DNA from: an uncultured Clostridia bacterium
GTDB taxonomy: Bacteria; Bacillota; Clostridia; Christensenellales; Borkfalkiaceae
Reading direction: 5' to 3'
Assembly (NCBI GenBank): GCA_947629735.1
Contig: CANREX010000001.1
Coordinates: forward strand, 1 to 30,002
DNA: 30,002 nt
Shown piece by piece: positions 1 to 7,589 of the stretch (within the stretch, counting starts at the first letter, position 1; every line of letters starts with the position of its first letter). A model generated the notes under the pieces. The model was not told where the DNA came from and searched no databases. It saw only the letters and a program-made list of their open reading frames with translations. Position numbers and translations under genes: made by a program.

Positions 1-330
1 GAGCAAATGAGAGCACGAATGTGCTCGATTGCGCCGAAGAATCCCCTCGTGGTGGTAGGGAGTAACTTTGAAACGGCTATTTCACTTAATAATTCCAGAC
101 CCATTCGACTTCACTCGCCTATCAGCTCGTTACGCTCAGGGTGACAGTAAGGTTGGGGCTATCGCCCTCGGGCAGGGTGACAGTGAAAAGGTATGTAGTG
201 CTGTTGCTCCCTCGGGTAGAATGATAGTAAGGGTGTTGCGGTGCTGTCACGTCCTCGGGCAGGGTGACAGTGAAAGGGTATGCGGGGCTGTCACTCCCTC
301 GGGCGGGGGGTAAAAAGGGGTCGCCGCGGT
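1..330. repeat. Dispersed CHSER-type intergenic repeat with 44-bp tandem units
   Basis: The block shares the segment 'aatcccctcgtggtggtagg' and a following 'tgaaacggct' with 21880-21920. It ends in about three tandem units of 43-44 bp that start near 168, 212, 255 and 299, each opening with 'tcggg' and mostly carrying 'cagggtgacagt'. Such sequences resemble the intergenic repeats whose chance translation gives CHSER...VEESG peptides in many uncultured Bacillota genomes. I see no gene here. The open frame at 68-313 only translates the tandem units (LGQGDSE twice). Mechanism of spread is unknown. Confidence 0.7.
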
Positions 331-357
331 TGCGGGCGGGAAAAGCGGCGGTAAAAT

Positions 358-394
358 GTATACCCCCGCTCCCTTTTCGGGAGCGGGGGTATAC
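358..394 (-). terminator. Hairpin downstream of the EF-G-like gene
   Basis: A perfect 16-bp stem (358-373 with 379-394) closes a 5-nt loop. It lies about 200 nt beyond the stop codon of the minus-strand gene ending at 601. No clean T-run follows on the minus strand, while 'tgcttttct' follows on the plus strand. Terminator function is therefore inferred, and the AT-rich repeats lie between it and the gene. Confidence 0.5.
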
Positions 395-400
395 TGCTTT

Positions 401-603
401 TCTATGATTTAATTATATAACTTACTGCGGTTTTCTGTGTTATTATTCGCATGACTTCCGTCGGTTTTACTATTCTATGATTTAATCACAAAACTTTTTG
501 CAATTTTGCGCTGTTATAATTCACAAAACTTTCTGTGATTTTGTTGTGCTATTATTCACAAAACTTTCCGTCGATTCTGCGCTATTATTCACATAACTAT
601 TTA
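401..603. repeat. AT-rich degenerate tandem repeats (about 35 bp) after the EF-G-like gene
   Basis: Five to six diverged units run from about 401 to 603, most containing 'tattattcacaaaactttc' or a variant (units near 441, 475, 514, 550 and 583). Unit length is about 33-39 bp. There are no unique spacers of constant size, so this is not a CRISPR array. The last unit touches the stop codon at 601-603, so the repeats would form the 3' untranslated region of that gene's mRNA. Confidence 0.6.
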
Positions 604-2655
604 AGCTTCGCTGGCGGCGATGACTTTTTCAGCGAGGGCGGCGGGGAGTTCTTCATAGCGGCAGAATTCGGATGAGAATCTGCCCGTGCCGCGCGTAAGT
701 CCGCGTAGGTCGGTGGAGTAGGTCGCGATTTCCGAAAGCGGGGCTTCCGCGACGACGGTGGTTATCTCGCCGTCTGTATTGCTCTCGACGATGCGCCCGC
801 GACGTTTGGACAAATCGCCCATGACCGCGCCGAGGTACTCGTTGGGAACGGCGGTTTTGACCTTGACGATGGGCTCTAACAGCACGGGGCAGGCGTTTTT
901 CATTCCCTCGCGGAATGCGAGAGCCGCCGCGGCTTTGAACGCCATTTCGCTCGAATCGACCTCGTGATAGCTGCCGTCGAAGAGCACCGCGCGCACGCCC
1001 GTGACGGGATAGCCCGCCAAAACGCCTCGCCCGAGGCACTCCCGCAGCCCCTTTTCGACCGCGGGTATATACTGTTTGGGCACTGCTCCGCCGACGACCT
1101 CGTCGCCGAAGTCGAAGTCTCCGTCAAAGGGCTCGAACCTGACCTTGCAGTGACCGTACTGTCCGTGTCCGCCCGATTGTTTCTTGTGTTTGCCCTCGGC
1201 GATGGCGACTTTCTTTATCGTCTCGCGGTAGGGGATTCTGGGCTTTGAAAGGTTTGTCTTTATCCCGTAGCGGTTTTTCAGTTTTGCCGCGATGATTTCG
1301 ATATGCGTTTCGCCCTGCCCGCTTATAATCGTTTCGCCCGTCTCGGCGTCCTTTTGCAGGCTGAACGTGTAGTCCTCCTCGCGCATCTTGTTGAGCCCCG
1401 AAAAGATCTTGTCCTCTTCGCCCTTGACCGCCGCGCTTATCGCCATGGACAGCGTGGGTTTGGGGAAGCGTATCGGGTCGAACGCGATATTCGTGCCCAT
1501 CGCGCACAGCGTGTGGTTGGTGTCCGTATCGTCGAGTTTGTTGACCGCGCCGATATCGCCCGCGGTGAGTTCGGAAACGAGCTCTGTTTTCTTCCCGCAC
1601 AGCGCAAAAATCTGACCTATCCGCTCTTCCTTGCCCGTTGAGGAATTGAAAACCACGTCGCCCGACTTCAATTTGCCCCTGTAAACCTTGATGTAATTGA
1701 GCTTGCCCGTGTAGGCGTCGTAAGCCGTCTTGAAAACCTGCGCGGCGAAGGGCGCGTTCTCGTCGCATTCAACGTTTATCATCTCGTCCGCGCCGTAGTC
1801 GGTGGCTATGGAGTTGCGCCTCTCGTTTGCGGTGGGCATATACGTCACGATTTCGTCGAGAAGGTTGATTACGCCCCTGTTTTGCAGCGCGCTGCCCGCC
1901 ATTACGGGTATGACGCTGTTGGTCGCGATGCCCTTCCTTATGCCGTGGACGATGTCCGCCTTGTCCAGCTTGCCCTCTTCGAAGTACTTGTCGAGCAGAG
2001 AATCGTCGTTTTCAGCGGCGGTCTCCATGAGCGACGCCTGCATTTCTTTCATCTGGTTTTCAAGCGCGTAGGGTATGGGGATTTCCTTAGGTCCGCTCGT
2101 CGAAAATTCGTACGCCTTTTCCTGAATGGCGTTAATATAACCCGTCATCTTCCCGCCTTCCATTATCGGTATCTGAATGGGCGCGAGCTTGCCCGCATAC
2201 TTGTCTTTGAGCGCGGCGACGGTGGAGTAGTAGTCCGCGTTTGCCTTGTCCATGCCGTTTATGAAGATTATCAGCGGCTTGCCCAGCCTCAGGCAGTAAT
2301 CGACGACGCTCTCCGCGCCTATGGGCAGCACGCCGTTAGCGCCCAGCACGAGCACCGCCGCGCCGCACGCCGCGAGCCCTTCGTGGCGCTCGCCCTCGAA
2401 GTCGTAAAAGCCGGGGAGGTCGAGGACATTTATCTTCACGTCTTTCCATATTAAATACGCGCACGCGCAATTTATGGAAAATTGTTTCGCCTTTTCCAGC
2501 TCGTCGAAGTCCATTACCGTCGTGCCCGCGGCGACCGACCCCATTCTGTCTATCGCCCCGCCGTTGAACAGCATTGCTTCGCATAAGGTGGTCTTGCCCT
2601 CTCCGCTGTGACCTATCACGGCGATGTTCCTGATGTTCTTTGATGTTATGTTCAT
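601..2655 (-). CDS. EF-G-like translational GTPase (FusA2/EF-G2-type paralog)
   Basis: 684 aa, the length of elongation factor G, with all its domains in order: G domain (about 1-280), domain II (about 300-390), III (about 400-475), IV (about 480-600) and V (to the end). The P-loop is GHSGEGKT (15-22), where true EF-G has AHIDAGKT. G3 is DLPGFYD (79-85), where EF-G has DTPGH, so the histidine that activates water is Phe83. G4 is NGMD (133-136) instead of NKMD. Domain IV-V keeps the EF-G signature (GYPVTGVRAVLFDGSYHEVD, LSKRRGRI). These features fit the EF-G-like family known in many bacteria beside canonical FusA; its role is not well defined. It has its own promoter (2695-2723) and a purine-rich ribosome site (agaggg) before the ATG. 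It diverges from the ribosomal operon. Confidence 0.9.
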   Translation of the reverse strand: MNITSKNIRNIAVIGHSGEGKTTLCEAMLFNGGAIDRMGSVAAGTTVMDFDELEKAKQFSINCACAYLIWKDVKINVLDLPGFYDFEGERHEGLAACGAAVLVLGANGVLPIGAESVVDYCLRLGKPLIIFINGMDKANADYYSTVAALKDKYAGKLAPIQIPIMEGGKMTGYINAIQEKAYEFSTSGPKEIPIPYALENQMKEMQASLMETAAENDDSLLDKYFEEGKLDKADIVHGIRKGIATNSVIPVMAGSALQNRGVINLLDEIVTYMPTANERRNSIATDYGADEMINVECDENAPFAAQVFKTAYDAYTGKLNYIKVYRGKLKSGDVVFNSSTGKEERIGQIFALCGKKTELVSELTAGDIGAVNKLDDTDTNHTLCAMGTNIAFDPIRFPKPTLSMAISAAVKGEEDKIFSGLNKMREEDYTFSLQKDAETGETIISGQGETHIEIIAAKLKNRYGIKTNLSKPRIPYRETIKKVAIAEGKHKKQSGGHGQYGHCKVRFEPFDGDFDFGDEVVGGAVPKQYIPAVEKGLRECLGRGVLAGYPVTGVRAVLFDGSYHEVDSSEMAFKAAAALAFREGMKNACPVLLEPIVKVKTAVPNEYLGAVMGDLSKRRGRIVESNTDGEITTVVAEAPLSEIATYSTDLRGLTRGTGRFSSEFCRYEELPAALAEKVIAASEA

Positions 2656-2694
2656 ATTTTTCCCTCTTATCCTGCATGAGCAGTTACTGTCATC

Positions 2695-2723
2695 ATTATA
2701 AAATATATTTGCCCGATTTTCAA
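2695..2723 (-). promoter_or_regulatory. Promoter of the EF-G-like gene
   Basis: On the minus strand TTGAAA (2718-2723) and TATAAT (2695-2700) are separated by 17 bp. The start codon at 2655 lies about 40 nt downstream of the -10 box, leaving a short leader with a ribosome binding site. Confidence 0.75.
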
Positions 2724-3104
2724 TAGCAAAGACAAAAAAAGCCTTTATCCGCCCGTTTCGCCCAAACCCGCCGCACGCTCAAATTTCGAAGTTTTTTGTA
2801 AAAAACTGTATCGAAATAGCACTTTCTGATAATAATTAACAAAAAAATGAGCTATTTCACATTTTGAAAAGTCCATAAGAAAATTTAATACCTGTTTTTT
2901 TGACTTCCACGGAAGCGTTTCCCGTGAGATGAAAGGGGTAGGGAAATCAATATATTGTGGTGTTTGAGGTCTTAAAAGCACAATTTTCGGGCTGAGAAAA
3001 AGCAGGGGAAAGCGTTTTTTGCAAAATCGGGCGTAAATTGCGGCAAAACGGGGCAAAAAGGCTGTAAAACGGGCAAAAAAGCTCAAAAAAATGCTGAAAT
3101 TCGT
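2724..3104. other. Gene-free spacer between divergent promoters
   Basis: No credible gene is seen in these 380 bp. The minus-strand open frame at 2745-3086 is low-complexity, has no family resemblance and no ribosome site. The right half (3021-3099) holds the phased A-tracts described separately. The region separates the EF-G-like gene from the ribosomal operon. Confidence 0.6.
3023..3099 (+). promoter_or_regulatory. Helically phased A-tracts (curved DNA) upstream of the S10 promoter
   Basis: Eight A-runs lie at 3023-3026, 3035-3037, 3045-3048, 3055-3059, 3066-3069, 3075-3080, 3085-3091 and 3097-3099. Their centres are 10-11.5 bp apart, the helical repeat of B-DNA. The last run ends 6 bp before the -35 box. 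Phased A-tracts are known to bend DNA, and A-rich DNA at this position can bind the RNA polymerase alpha C-terminal domain (UP element). The promoter-boosting role is inferred. Confidence 0.7.
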
Positions 3105-3134
3105 TTGACAAACCGAAAGGTTTAATTATATAAT
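3105..3134 (+). promoter_or_regulatory. Main promoter of the S10-spc ribosomal operon
   Basis: TTGACA (3105-3110) and TATAAT (3129-3134) are both perfect consensus hexamers with an 18-bp spacer. The predicted start is near 3141, giving a leader of about 260 nt before S10. Confidence 0.88.
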
Positions 3135-3140
3135 AGTCAA

Positions 3141-3401
3141 GCGCGTTTGAAAAAGTGCGTATGGGTTGACGCTTGAAGTTACTGAAAAATCCCGTTAAAA
3201 AGCGGCGGGCACAGATAATTCATGCCGACAAATGTAGGGGCTTTGACCCCTGCGACTAACCGTGGCTTTGGGTACACGCCGTCTTTACTCGGTGTTTTTT
3301 AATGCCCTTTGCCGCGATACACACGGTTAAGTTGACGCGCGGAATACTTTTCCGCGGCGGGAGAGCCGCCGCAAAAATCGTTAGTATAAAAGGAGAAAAC
3401 C
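3141..3401 (+). promoter_or_regulatory. Structured 5' leader of the S10 operon with attenuator-like hairpin
   Basis: The leader contains a 7-bp stem around 'gtaggggctttgacccctgc' (3232-3251). A hairpin ACGCCG/CGGTGT (3276-3281 with 3290-3295) is followed by an uninterrupted T-run to 3300, the form of an intrinsic terminator. AACCGTG (3258-3264) can pair with CACGGTT (3322-3328) and would enclose it. Two overlapping, mutually exclusive 7-bp hairpins (3338-3356 and 3354-3372) sit just before the S10 ribosome site. In gamma-proteobacteria L4 controls the S10 leader; a comparable control here is inference only. Confidence 0.5.
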
Positions 3402-3701
3402 ATGGCAGGACAGAAAATCAGAATCAAACTCGTAGCGTACGACCACGAATTGGTAGACCTTGCGGCGTCGCGCATCGTAGAGACGATGAAAAAGAGCGGC
3501 GCGAAAATTTCGGGGCCCATACCCCTTCCCACCGAGAGGGAGGTCATCACCATTCTCCGTTGCCCTCACAAGGATAAGGACAGCCGCGAGCAGTTCGAAC
3601 AGAGGACGTACAAGAGAATTATAGACATCTACACGCCCAACGCGAAACTTTTGGACACCGTTCACCTTCCCGCGGGCGTAGATATCAAAATCAAACTTTA
3701 A
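3402..3701 (+). CDS. rpsJ: Small ribosomal subunit protein S10
   Basis: 99 aa, the normal size. S10 sits in the 30S head and its long loop reaches towards S3 and S14; S10 also serves as NusE in transcription antitermination. The sequence begins KIRIKLVAYDHELVD and carries the family core GPIPLPTEREVITILRCPHK followed by DSREQFEQRTYKRIIDI. The ATG follows a strong 'aaggag' site. First gene of the operon, preceded by the structured leader. It is followed by a 101-nt spacer, far longer than the 11-16 nt usual between genes of this operon. Confidence 0.98.
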   Translation: MAGQKIRIKLVAYDHELVDLAASRIVETMKKSGAKISGPIPLPTEREVITILRCPHKDKDSREQFEQRTYKRIIDIYTPNAKLLDTVHLPAGVDIKIKL

Positions 3702-3708
3702 AACCGAC

Positions 3709-3783
3709 AATATGGATAACCAACGGATTCAAGCCGACGCGGCGTCGCGGCGCTACTTGAAGCGAGTTATCCCGAAAAATATT
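3709..3783 (+). ncRNA. Nested stem-loop in the S10-L3 spacer (candidate cis-regulatory RNA)
   Basis: Paired arms in order from outside: AATAT/ATATT (3709-3713 with 3779-3783), GGATAAC/GTTATCC (3714-3720 with 3766-3772), TTCAAG/CTTGAA (3728-3733 with 3756-3761) and CGACG/CGTCG (3735-3739 with 3743-3747, loop cgg). Internal loops are asymmetric, as in protein-binding RNAs. A T-run (3782-3787) and the L3 ribosome site follow directly. Function and ligand are unknown; ribosomal-protein feedback is the simplest guess. Confidence 0.55.
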
Positions 3784-3802
3784 TTTTGGAGGAACTTTAT
3801 CG

Positions 3803-4432
3803 ATGAATAAAGCAATCATCTGCCGCAAAGAGGGCATGACCCAGATATTTACGGCAGAGGGGAAAGTAATCCCCGTGACGGTTTTGCAGGCAGGGCCTTG
3901 CCCCGTCGTCCAGATCAAAACCGTGGAAAAAGACGGATACGCGGCATTGAAGCTCGGCTTCGGCGAAGCGTCCGAAAAATCGCTCACCAAACCCGAGCTC
4001 GGGCAGTTCGCAAAGGCGGGGGTCAAGCCCTGCAAGGTCTTGAAGGAATTCAGGCTTGCGGATATGAGCGCCTACACCGTGGGCGCGGAGATAAAAGCGG
4101 ACGTGTTCTCCGTCGGCGACAGGGTCGACGCGCACGGCGTCAGCAAGGGTCACGGGTACAGCGGCGTCATCAAGAGATGGAATCAACACCGCCTCAAAGA
4201 GACGCATGGCGTAGGCCCCGTGCACAGAGAGCCCGGTTCAATGGGCGCGAACAGCTCGCCTTCGCGGGTTTTCAAGAACAAGCATTTAGCGGGTCAGTAC
4301 GGCTGTGAAAACGTCACCGTACAGAATCTGGAAATCGTCAGGGTGGACGCGGAAAGGAACTGCATCCTTGTCAAAGGCTCTGTGCCCGGCCCCGACGGTA
4401 GTATCGTTACCATCAACGATACCGTTAAGTAA
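3803..4432 (+). CDS. rplC: Large ribosomal subunit protein L3
   Basis: 209 aa, typical length. L3 is an early assembly protein whose loop approaches the peptidyl-transferase centre. Recognised by GHGYSGVIKRWNQHRLKETHG-like core around residues 113-133, then HREPGSMGA and the tail NVTVQNLEIVRVD. The ATG is preceded by 'ttggaggaac'. L4 follows after 14 nt. Its translation start lies immediately behind the nested stem-loop in the S10-L3 spacer, so its initiation could be the step controlled there. Confidence 0.98.
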   Translation: MNKAIICRKEGMTQIFTAEGKVIPVTVLQAGPCPVVQIKTVEKDGYAALKLGFGEASEKSLTKPELGQFAKAGVKPCKVLKEFRLADMSAYTVGAEIKADVFSVGDRVDAHGVSKGHGYSGVIKRWNQHRLKETHGVGPVHREPGSMGANSSPSRVFKNKHLAGQYGCENVTVQNLEIVRVDAERNCILVKGSVPGPDGSIVTINDTVK

Positions 4433-4446
4433 GGAGGACAAACGAG

Positions 4447-5073
4447 ATGCCCAGCATTAAGGTATATAAGATGGATGGCACGGAAGCGGGCACTTTGAAG
4501 CTCAGCGATAAAGTGTTCGGCGCGGAATACAGGGAAGAACTCATTCACCAGGCGGTAGTCGCGAGGCTCGCAAACGAGAGGCAGGGGACAAAATCCACCC
4601 TCACCCGTACGGAAGTAAGGGGCGGCGGCAGGAAGCCTTGGAGACAGAAGGGAACGGGCAACGCCCGCCAAGGCTCTATAAGAGCTCCCCAATGGGTAAA
4701 GGGCGGCGTCGTATTTGCGCCCAAGAGCCGTGATTTTTCCAAAGACATGAACAAGAAAGCCAAGACGGCGGCGCTTTTGAGCGCGCTTTCCAAGAAAGTT
4801 GCGGACGGCGAAGTGGTAGTCGTCGACCAGCTCTCCGTAAAGGAAGGCAAGACCAAGGAGATGGCGGCGTTCAGGCAGGCTTTGAAGCTCGACAAGACGG
4901 CTATTATATATATGGATAACGCGGACGAGAAAGTGATACTTGCGGCGAGGAATATCGAGCAGCTCTCCACTTTGCCCGTAGAGCAGATTTCCGTATACGA
5001 GGTGGTAGCCAACGCCAAGGTCGTTCTCACCAAGGCTGCCGTAAAGAAGATCGAGGAGGTTTACGGAGCATAA
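4447..5073 (+). CDS. rplD: Large ribosomal subunit protein L4
   Basis: 208 aa, normal for the family. The extended loop that lines the nascent-peptide exit tunnel is visible as RGGGRKPWRQKGTGNARQGS near residues 58-77. L4 is also the regulator of the S10 operon in E. coli. A strong ribosome site 'aaggaggac' precedes the ATG. Its stop codon TAA shares one base with the L23 start (TAATG), suggesting coupled translation of the two tunnel neighbours. Confidence 0.98.
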   Translation: MPSIKVYKMDGTEAGTLKLSDKVFGAEYREELIHQAVVARLANERQGTKSTLTRTEVRGGGRKPWRQKGTGNARQGSIRAPQWVKGGVVFAPKSRDFSKDMNKKAKTAALLSALSKKVADGEVVVVDQLSVKEGKTKEMAAFRQALKLDKTAIIYMDNADEKVILAARNIEQLSTLPVEQISVYEVVANAKVVLTKAAVKKIEEVYGA

Positions 5074-5363
5074 TGTTAGCGCAGGACATAATCATCAAGC
5101 CCCTTCTCACCGAAAAGGGATACGACGGAATAGCCGACAAGAAGTACACGTTCATCGTTGCAAAGTCGGCGAACAAGACACAGATAAAGCTCGCAATAGA
5201 GCAGCTTTTCGGCGTTGACGTGAAGAGCGTAAACACTGTAAACTGCAAGGGCAAGCTCAAAAGAATGGGCAGGAGCGAGGGTTACACTCCCGATTACAAA
5301 AAGGCAATCGTCCAGCTCAAAGAAGATTCAAAGACGATAGAGTTCTTTGATTCGCTGTCCTGA
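5073..5363 (+). CDS. rplW: Large ribosomal subunit protein L23
   Basis: 96 aa, usual size. L23 lies at the tunnel exit and is the docking site for trigger factor and SRP. Family features include DIIIKPLLTEKGYDG at the start, the stretch YTFIVAKSANKTQIKLAIEQ and LFGVDVKSVNTVN. The start overlaps the L4 stop by one base. 'ggaggt' lies inside the end of L4 and serves as its ribosome site. Confidence 0.98.
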   Translation: MLAQDIIIKPLLTEKGYDGIADKKYTFIVAKSANKTQIKLAIEQLFGVDVKSVNTVNCKGKLKRMGRSEGYTPDYKKAIVQLKEDSKTIEFFDSLS

Positions 5364-5378
5364 TAAGGAGAAATAACC

Positions 5379-6206
5379 ATGGCAATTAAGAGATATAAAC
5401 CGACTTCGCCTTCCCGTCGTTTCATGACGGTGCTGGCAAACGAACAGCTCAGCGGCGACAAGCCCGAAAGAAGTCTTTTAAAGGACAAGAGAAAGACGGG
5501 CGGCAGGAACAACGCAGGCAAGATAACCGTTCGTCACATCGGCGGCGGCAACAAGACGAAGTACAGAATAATAGATTTCAAGAGGAATAAGGACGGCGTA
5601 CCCGCAAAGGTCGCTTCCATTCAGTACGACCCCAACCGTTCCGCGAACATCGCGCTTTTGCACTATGCGGACGGCGAGAAGAGGTATATCCTCGCGCCCC
5701 TCGGGCTCAACGTAGGCGACAAAGTCGTCTCGGGCAAGGACGCGGATATCAAGGCGGGCAACGCGCTTCCCCTTGAAAATATCCCCGTAGGTACTGTAAT
5801 TCACGCGATAGAGCTTCAACCCGGCCGCGGCGCGCAGATAGCGAGGGCGGCGGGCATTTCCGCGCAGATAATGGCGAAGGAAGGCGCTTACGCGACGCTG
5901 AAGATGCCCTCGGGCGAAATGAGGCTGGTATCCGTAAAGTGCAGGGCGACCATCGGACAGGTGGGAAACCTCGAATACGAGATAGTGCACCTCGGCAAGG
6001 CGGGCAAGACGAGATATCTCGGCACGCGTCCCACGGTAAGAGGTTCGGTCATGAACCCCAACGACCACCCTCACGGCGGCGGCGAAGGCAAGAGCCCGGT
6101 AGGTCACGCAGGTCCTATGACCCCTTGGGGCAAGCCCGCGTTGGGATATAAGACGAGAAAGAAGAAGAAAACCACTTCCAAGTATATCTTGAAGAGAATC
6201 AATTAA
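5379..6206 (+). CDS. rplB: Large ribosomal subunit protein L2
   Basis: 275 aa, full length. L2 is needed for subunit association and peptidyl-transferase assembly. The conserved C-terminal loop MNPNDHPHGGGEGKSPVG is present, including the histidine important for activity. The N-terminal part carries RHIGGGNKTKYRIIDFKRNK. The start is supported by 'aaggag' 8 nt upstream. Spacing to S19 is 14 nt. Confidence 0.98.
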   Translation: MAIKRYKPTSPSRRFMTVLANEQLSGDKPERSLLKDKRKTGGRNNAGKITVRHIGGGNKTKYRIIDFKRNKDGVPAKVASIQYDPNRSANIALLHYADGEKRYILAPLGLNVGDKVVSGKDADIKAGNALPLENIPVGTVIHAIELQPGRGAQIARAAGISAQIMAKEGAYATLKMPSGEMRLVSVKCRATIGQVGNLEYEIVHLGKAGKTRYLGTRPTVRGSVMNPNDHPHGGGEGKSPVGHAGPMTPWGKPALGYKTRKKKKTTSKYILKRIN

Positions 6207-6220
6207 AGGAGGAACGATAA

Positions 6221-6502
6221 ATGTCAAGAAGCGTTAAGAAAGGCCCTTACTATGAAGAAAGGCTGATGTCGAGAATAGAAGCAATGAACGCGTCGGGCGA
6301 CAAGAAGGTCATCAAGACCTGGTCGCGCGCAACGACAGTGTTCCCCCAGATGGTAGGACATACCATAGCGGTATACGACGGCAGGAAGCACGTGCCCGTA
6401 TATATAACCGAGGACATGGTAGGCTGCAAGCTCGGTGAGTTCGCCCCCACGAGGACGTTCAGAGGGCATGCTGCCAAGACGACGACGGCGGGCAAGAAGT
6501 AA
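6221..6502 (+). CDS. rpsS: Small ribosomal subunit protein S19
   Basis: 93 aa. S19 forms a pair with S13 in the 30S head. The sequence opens with the invariant SRSVKKGPYYEERL and carries KTWSRATTVFPQMVGHTIAV and GCKLGEFAPTRTFRGHA. The ATG follows 'aaaggaggaacgataa', one of the strongest ribosome sites in the operon. Spacing to L22 is 14 nt. Confidence 0.98.
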   Translation: MSRSVKKGPYYEERLMSRIEAMNASGDKKVIKTWSRATTVFPQMVGHTIAVYDGRKHVPVYITEDMVGCKLGEFAPTRTFRGHAAKTTTAGKK

Positions 6503-6516
6503 GGAGACAGAAAGTT

Positions 6517-6906
6517 ATGGCAAAGAACATGAAGATCAAAGCTGAAAAGATTGCCGCAACCGAGGATAAGCGTCCTTACGCAACGGCTAAATACGTCAGG
6601 ATTTCCCCCTACAAGGTGAGAACGGTTCTCGCCCTGATAAGAGGGAAGAGCGTTGAAGAAGCGGCTTCCATACTCACCTACTGCAACAAAGGCGGCAGCG
6701 AGGAAGTGAAGAAGGTGCTCCTGTCCGCGGCGGCAAATGCAGAGCATAACGACGGAATGGACAGGGGGGATCTGATAGTAGCGGAAGCGTTCGCGAACGG
6801 CGGACCTCACCTCAAAAGGATGCAGCCCGTATCCAAGGGACGCGGACATGCGATTTTGAAGAGAACGAGCCATATCACCGTCATACTCGACGCGAAGAAG
6901 ATATAA
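6517..6906 (+). CDS. rplV: Large ribosomal subunit protein L22
   Basis: 129 aa, about 15-20 residues longer than E. coli L22 because of a basic N-terminal extension (MKIKAEKIAATEDKRPYA). L22 lines the exit tunnel and touches all 23S domains. The core YVRISPYKVRTVLALIRGKS and the end GHAILKRTSHITVILD are diagnostic. The tunnel hairpin is near residues 93-112. An 'aaggag' site precedes the ATG. Confidence 0.97.
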   Translation: MAKNMKIKAEKIAATEDKRPYATAKYVRISPYKVRTVLALIRGKSVEEAASILTYCNKGGSEEVKKVLLSAAANAEHNDGMDRGDLIVAEAFANGGPHLKRMQPVSKGRGHAILKRTSHITVILDAKKI

Positions 6907-6917
6907 GGAGAAAAAGT

Positions 6918-7589
6918 ATGGGACAAAAAGTTAATCCTCACGGTTTGAGAGTCGGCGTCATAAAGAGCTGGGACACCCAGTGGTATGCCGATAAAAAAGA
7001 CTTCGGTAAACATTTGAAGGAAGATAACGTCATCCGTACTTTTATCAAGAAAAAGTACTTCGACGCGGCAATTTCCAAAATCTGCATCGTAAGAGCGGCC
7101 AATAAAGTGGAGGTCACCATCTATACGGGCCGTCCCGGCGTGCTGATCGGCAAGGCGGGCGCGGAGATAGACGTCATCAAGAAAGACCTCGCAAAGCTCA
7201 CGAGCGGCAAGATAATAATCATCAACGTAAACAAAGTTGAAAAGATAGACCAGGACGCACAGCTCGTCGCGGAGGCGGTAGCTTCCCAGCTCGAAAAGCG
7301 CGTTTCTTACAGAAGAGCTATCAAACAGCAGCTTTCCAAAGTGTCCAAGTCGGGCGTAAAGGGCGTGAAGATCACGGTCAGCGGACGCCTCGACGGCAGG
7401 GAAATCGCGGGAAGCGAAAGTTATCACGAAGGTTCTATTCCCCTTCAAACGCTCAGGGCGAACATCGATTACGGTTTTGCGGAAGCGCATACCACGTTCG
7501 GCGTGCTCGGCGTAAAGTGCTGGATATACAAGGGCGAAGTGCTTTCGGGACAGAAAAAGCTCATAATCTCAGACGGAGGTGAAGAGTAA
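6918..7589 (+). CDS. rpsC: Small ribosomal subunit protein S3
   Basis: 223 aa. S3 lines the mRNA entry channel. It begins MGQKVNPHGLRVGVIKSWDT and contains the KH-domain loop GRPGVLIGKAGAEID near residues 67-81. The C-terminal domain has SGRLDGREIAGSESYHEGSI. The stop codon overlaps the L16 start by one base (TAATG). The ribosome site is 'aaggag'. Confidence 0.98.
   Translation: MGQKVNPHGLRVGVIKSWDTQWYADKKDFGKHLKEDNVIRTFIKKKYFDAAISKICIVRAANKVEVTIYTGRPGVLIGKAGAEIDVIKKDLAKLTSGKIIIINVNKVEKIDQDAQLVAEAVASQLEKRVSYRRAIKQQLSKVSKSGVKGVKITVSGRLDGREIAGSESYHEGSIPLQTLRANIDYGFAEAHTTFGVLGVKCWIYKGEVLSGQKKLIISDGGEE

Noticed and set aside
68..313. 81-aa open frame on the plus strand
   Set aside because: It lies within 44-bp tandem repeats; the protein only repeats LGQGDSE-like units, and no ribosome site precedes it.
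401..603. Possible CRISPR array
   Set aside because: Units are diverged and contiguous, without constant-size unique spacers, and no cas gene is visible.
2745..3086. 113-aa open frame on the minus strand
   Set aside because: Low-complexity translation of AT-rich spacer and phased A-tracts, no ribosome site, no family resemblance.
5478..6227. Long open frames antisense to ribosomal genes (for example 249 aa opposite L2)
   Set aside because: Shadow frames produced by the codon bias of the sense gene; no start signals and no recognisable protein.
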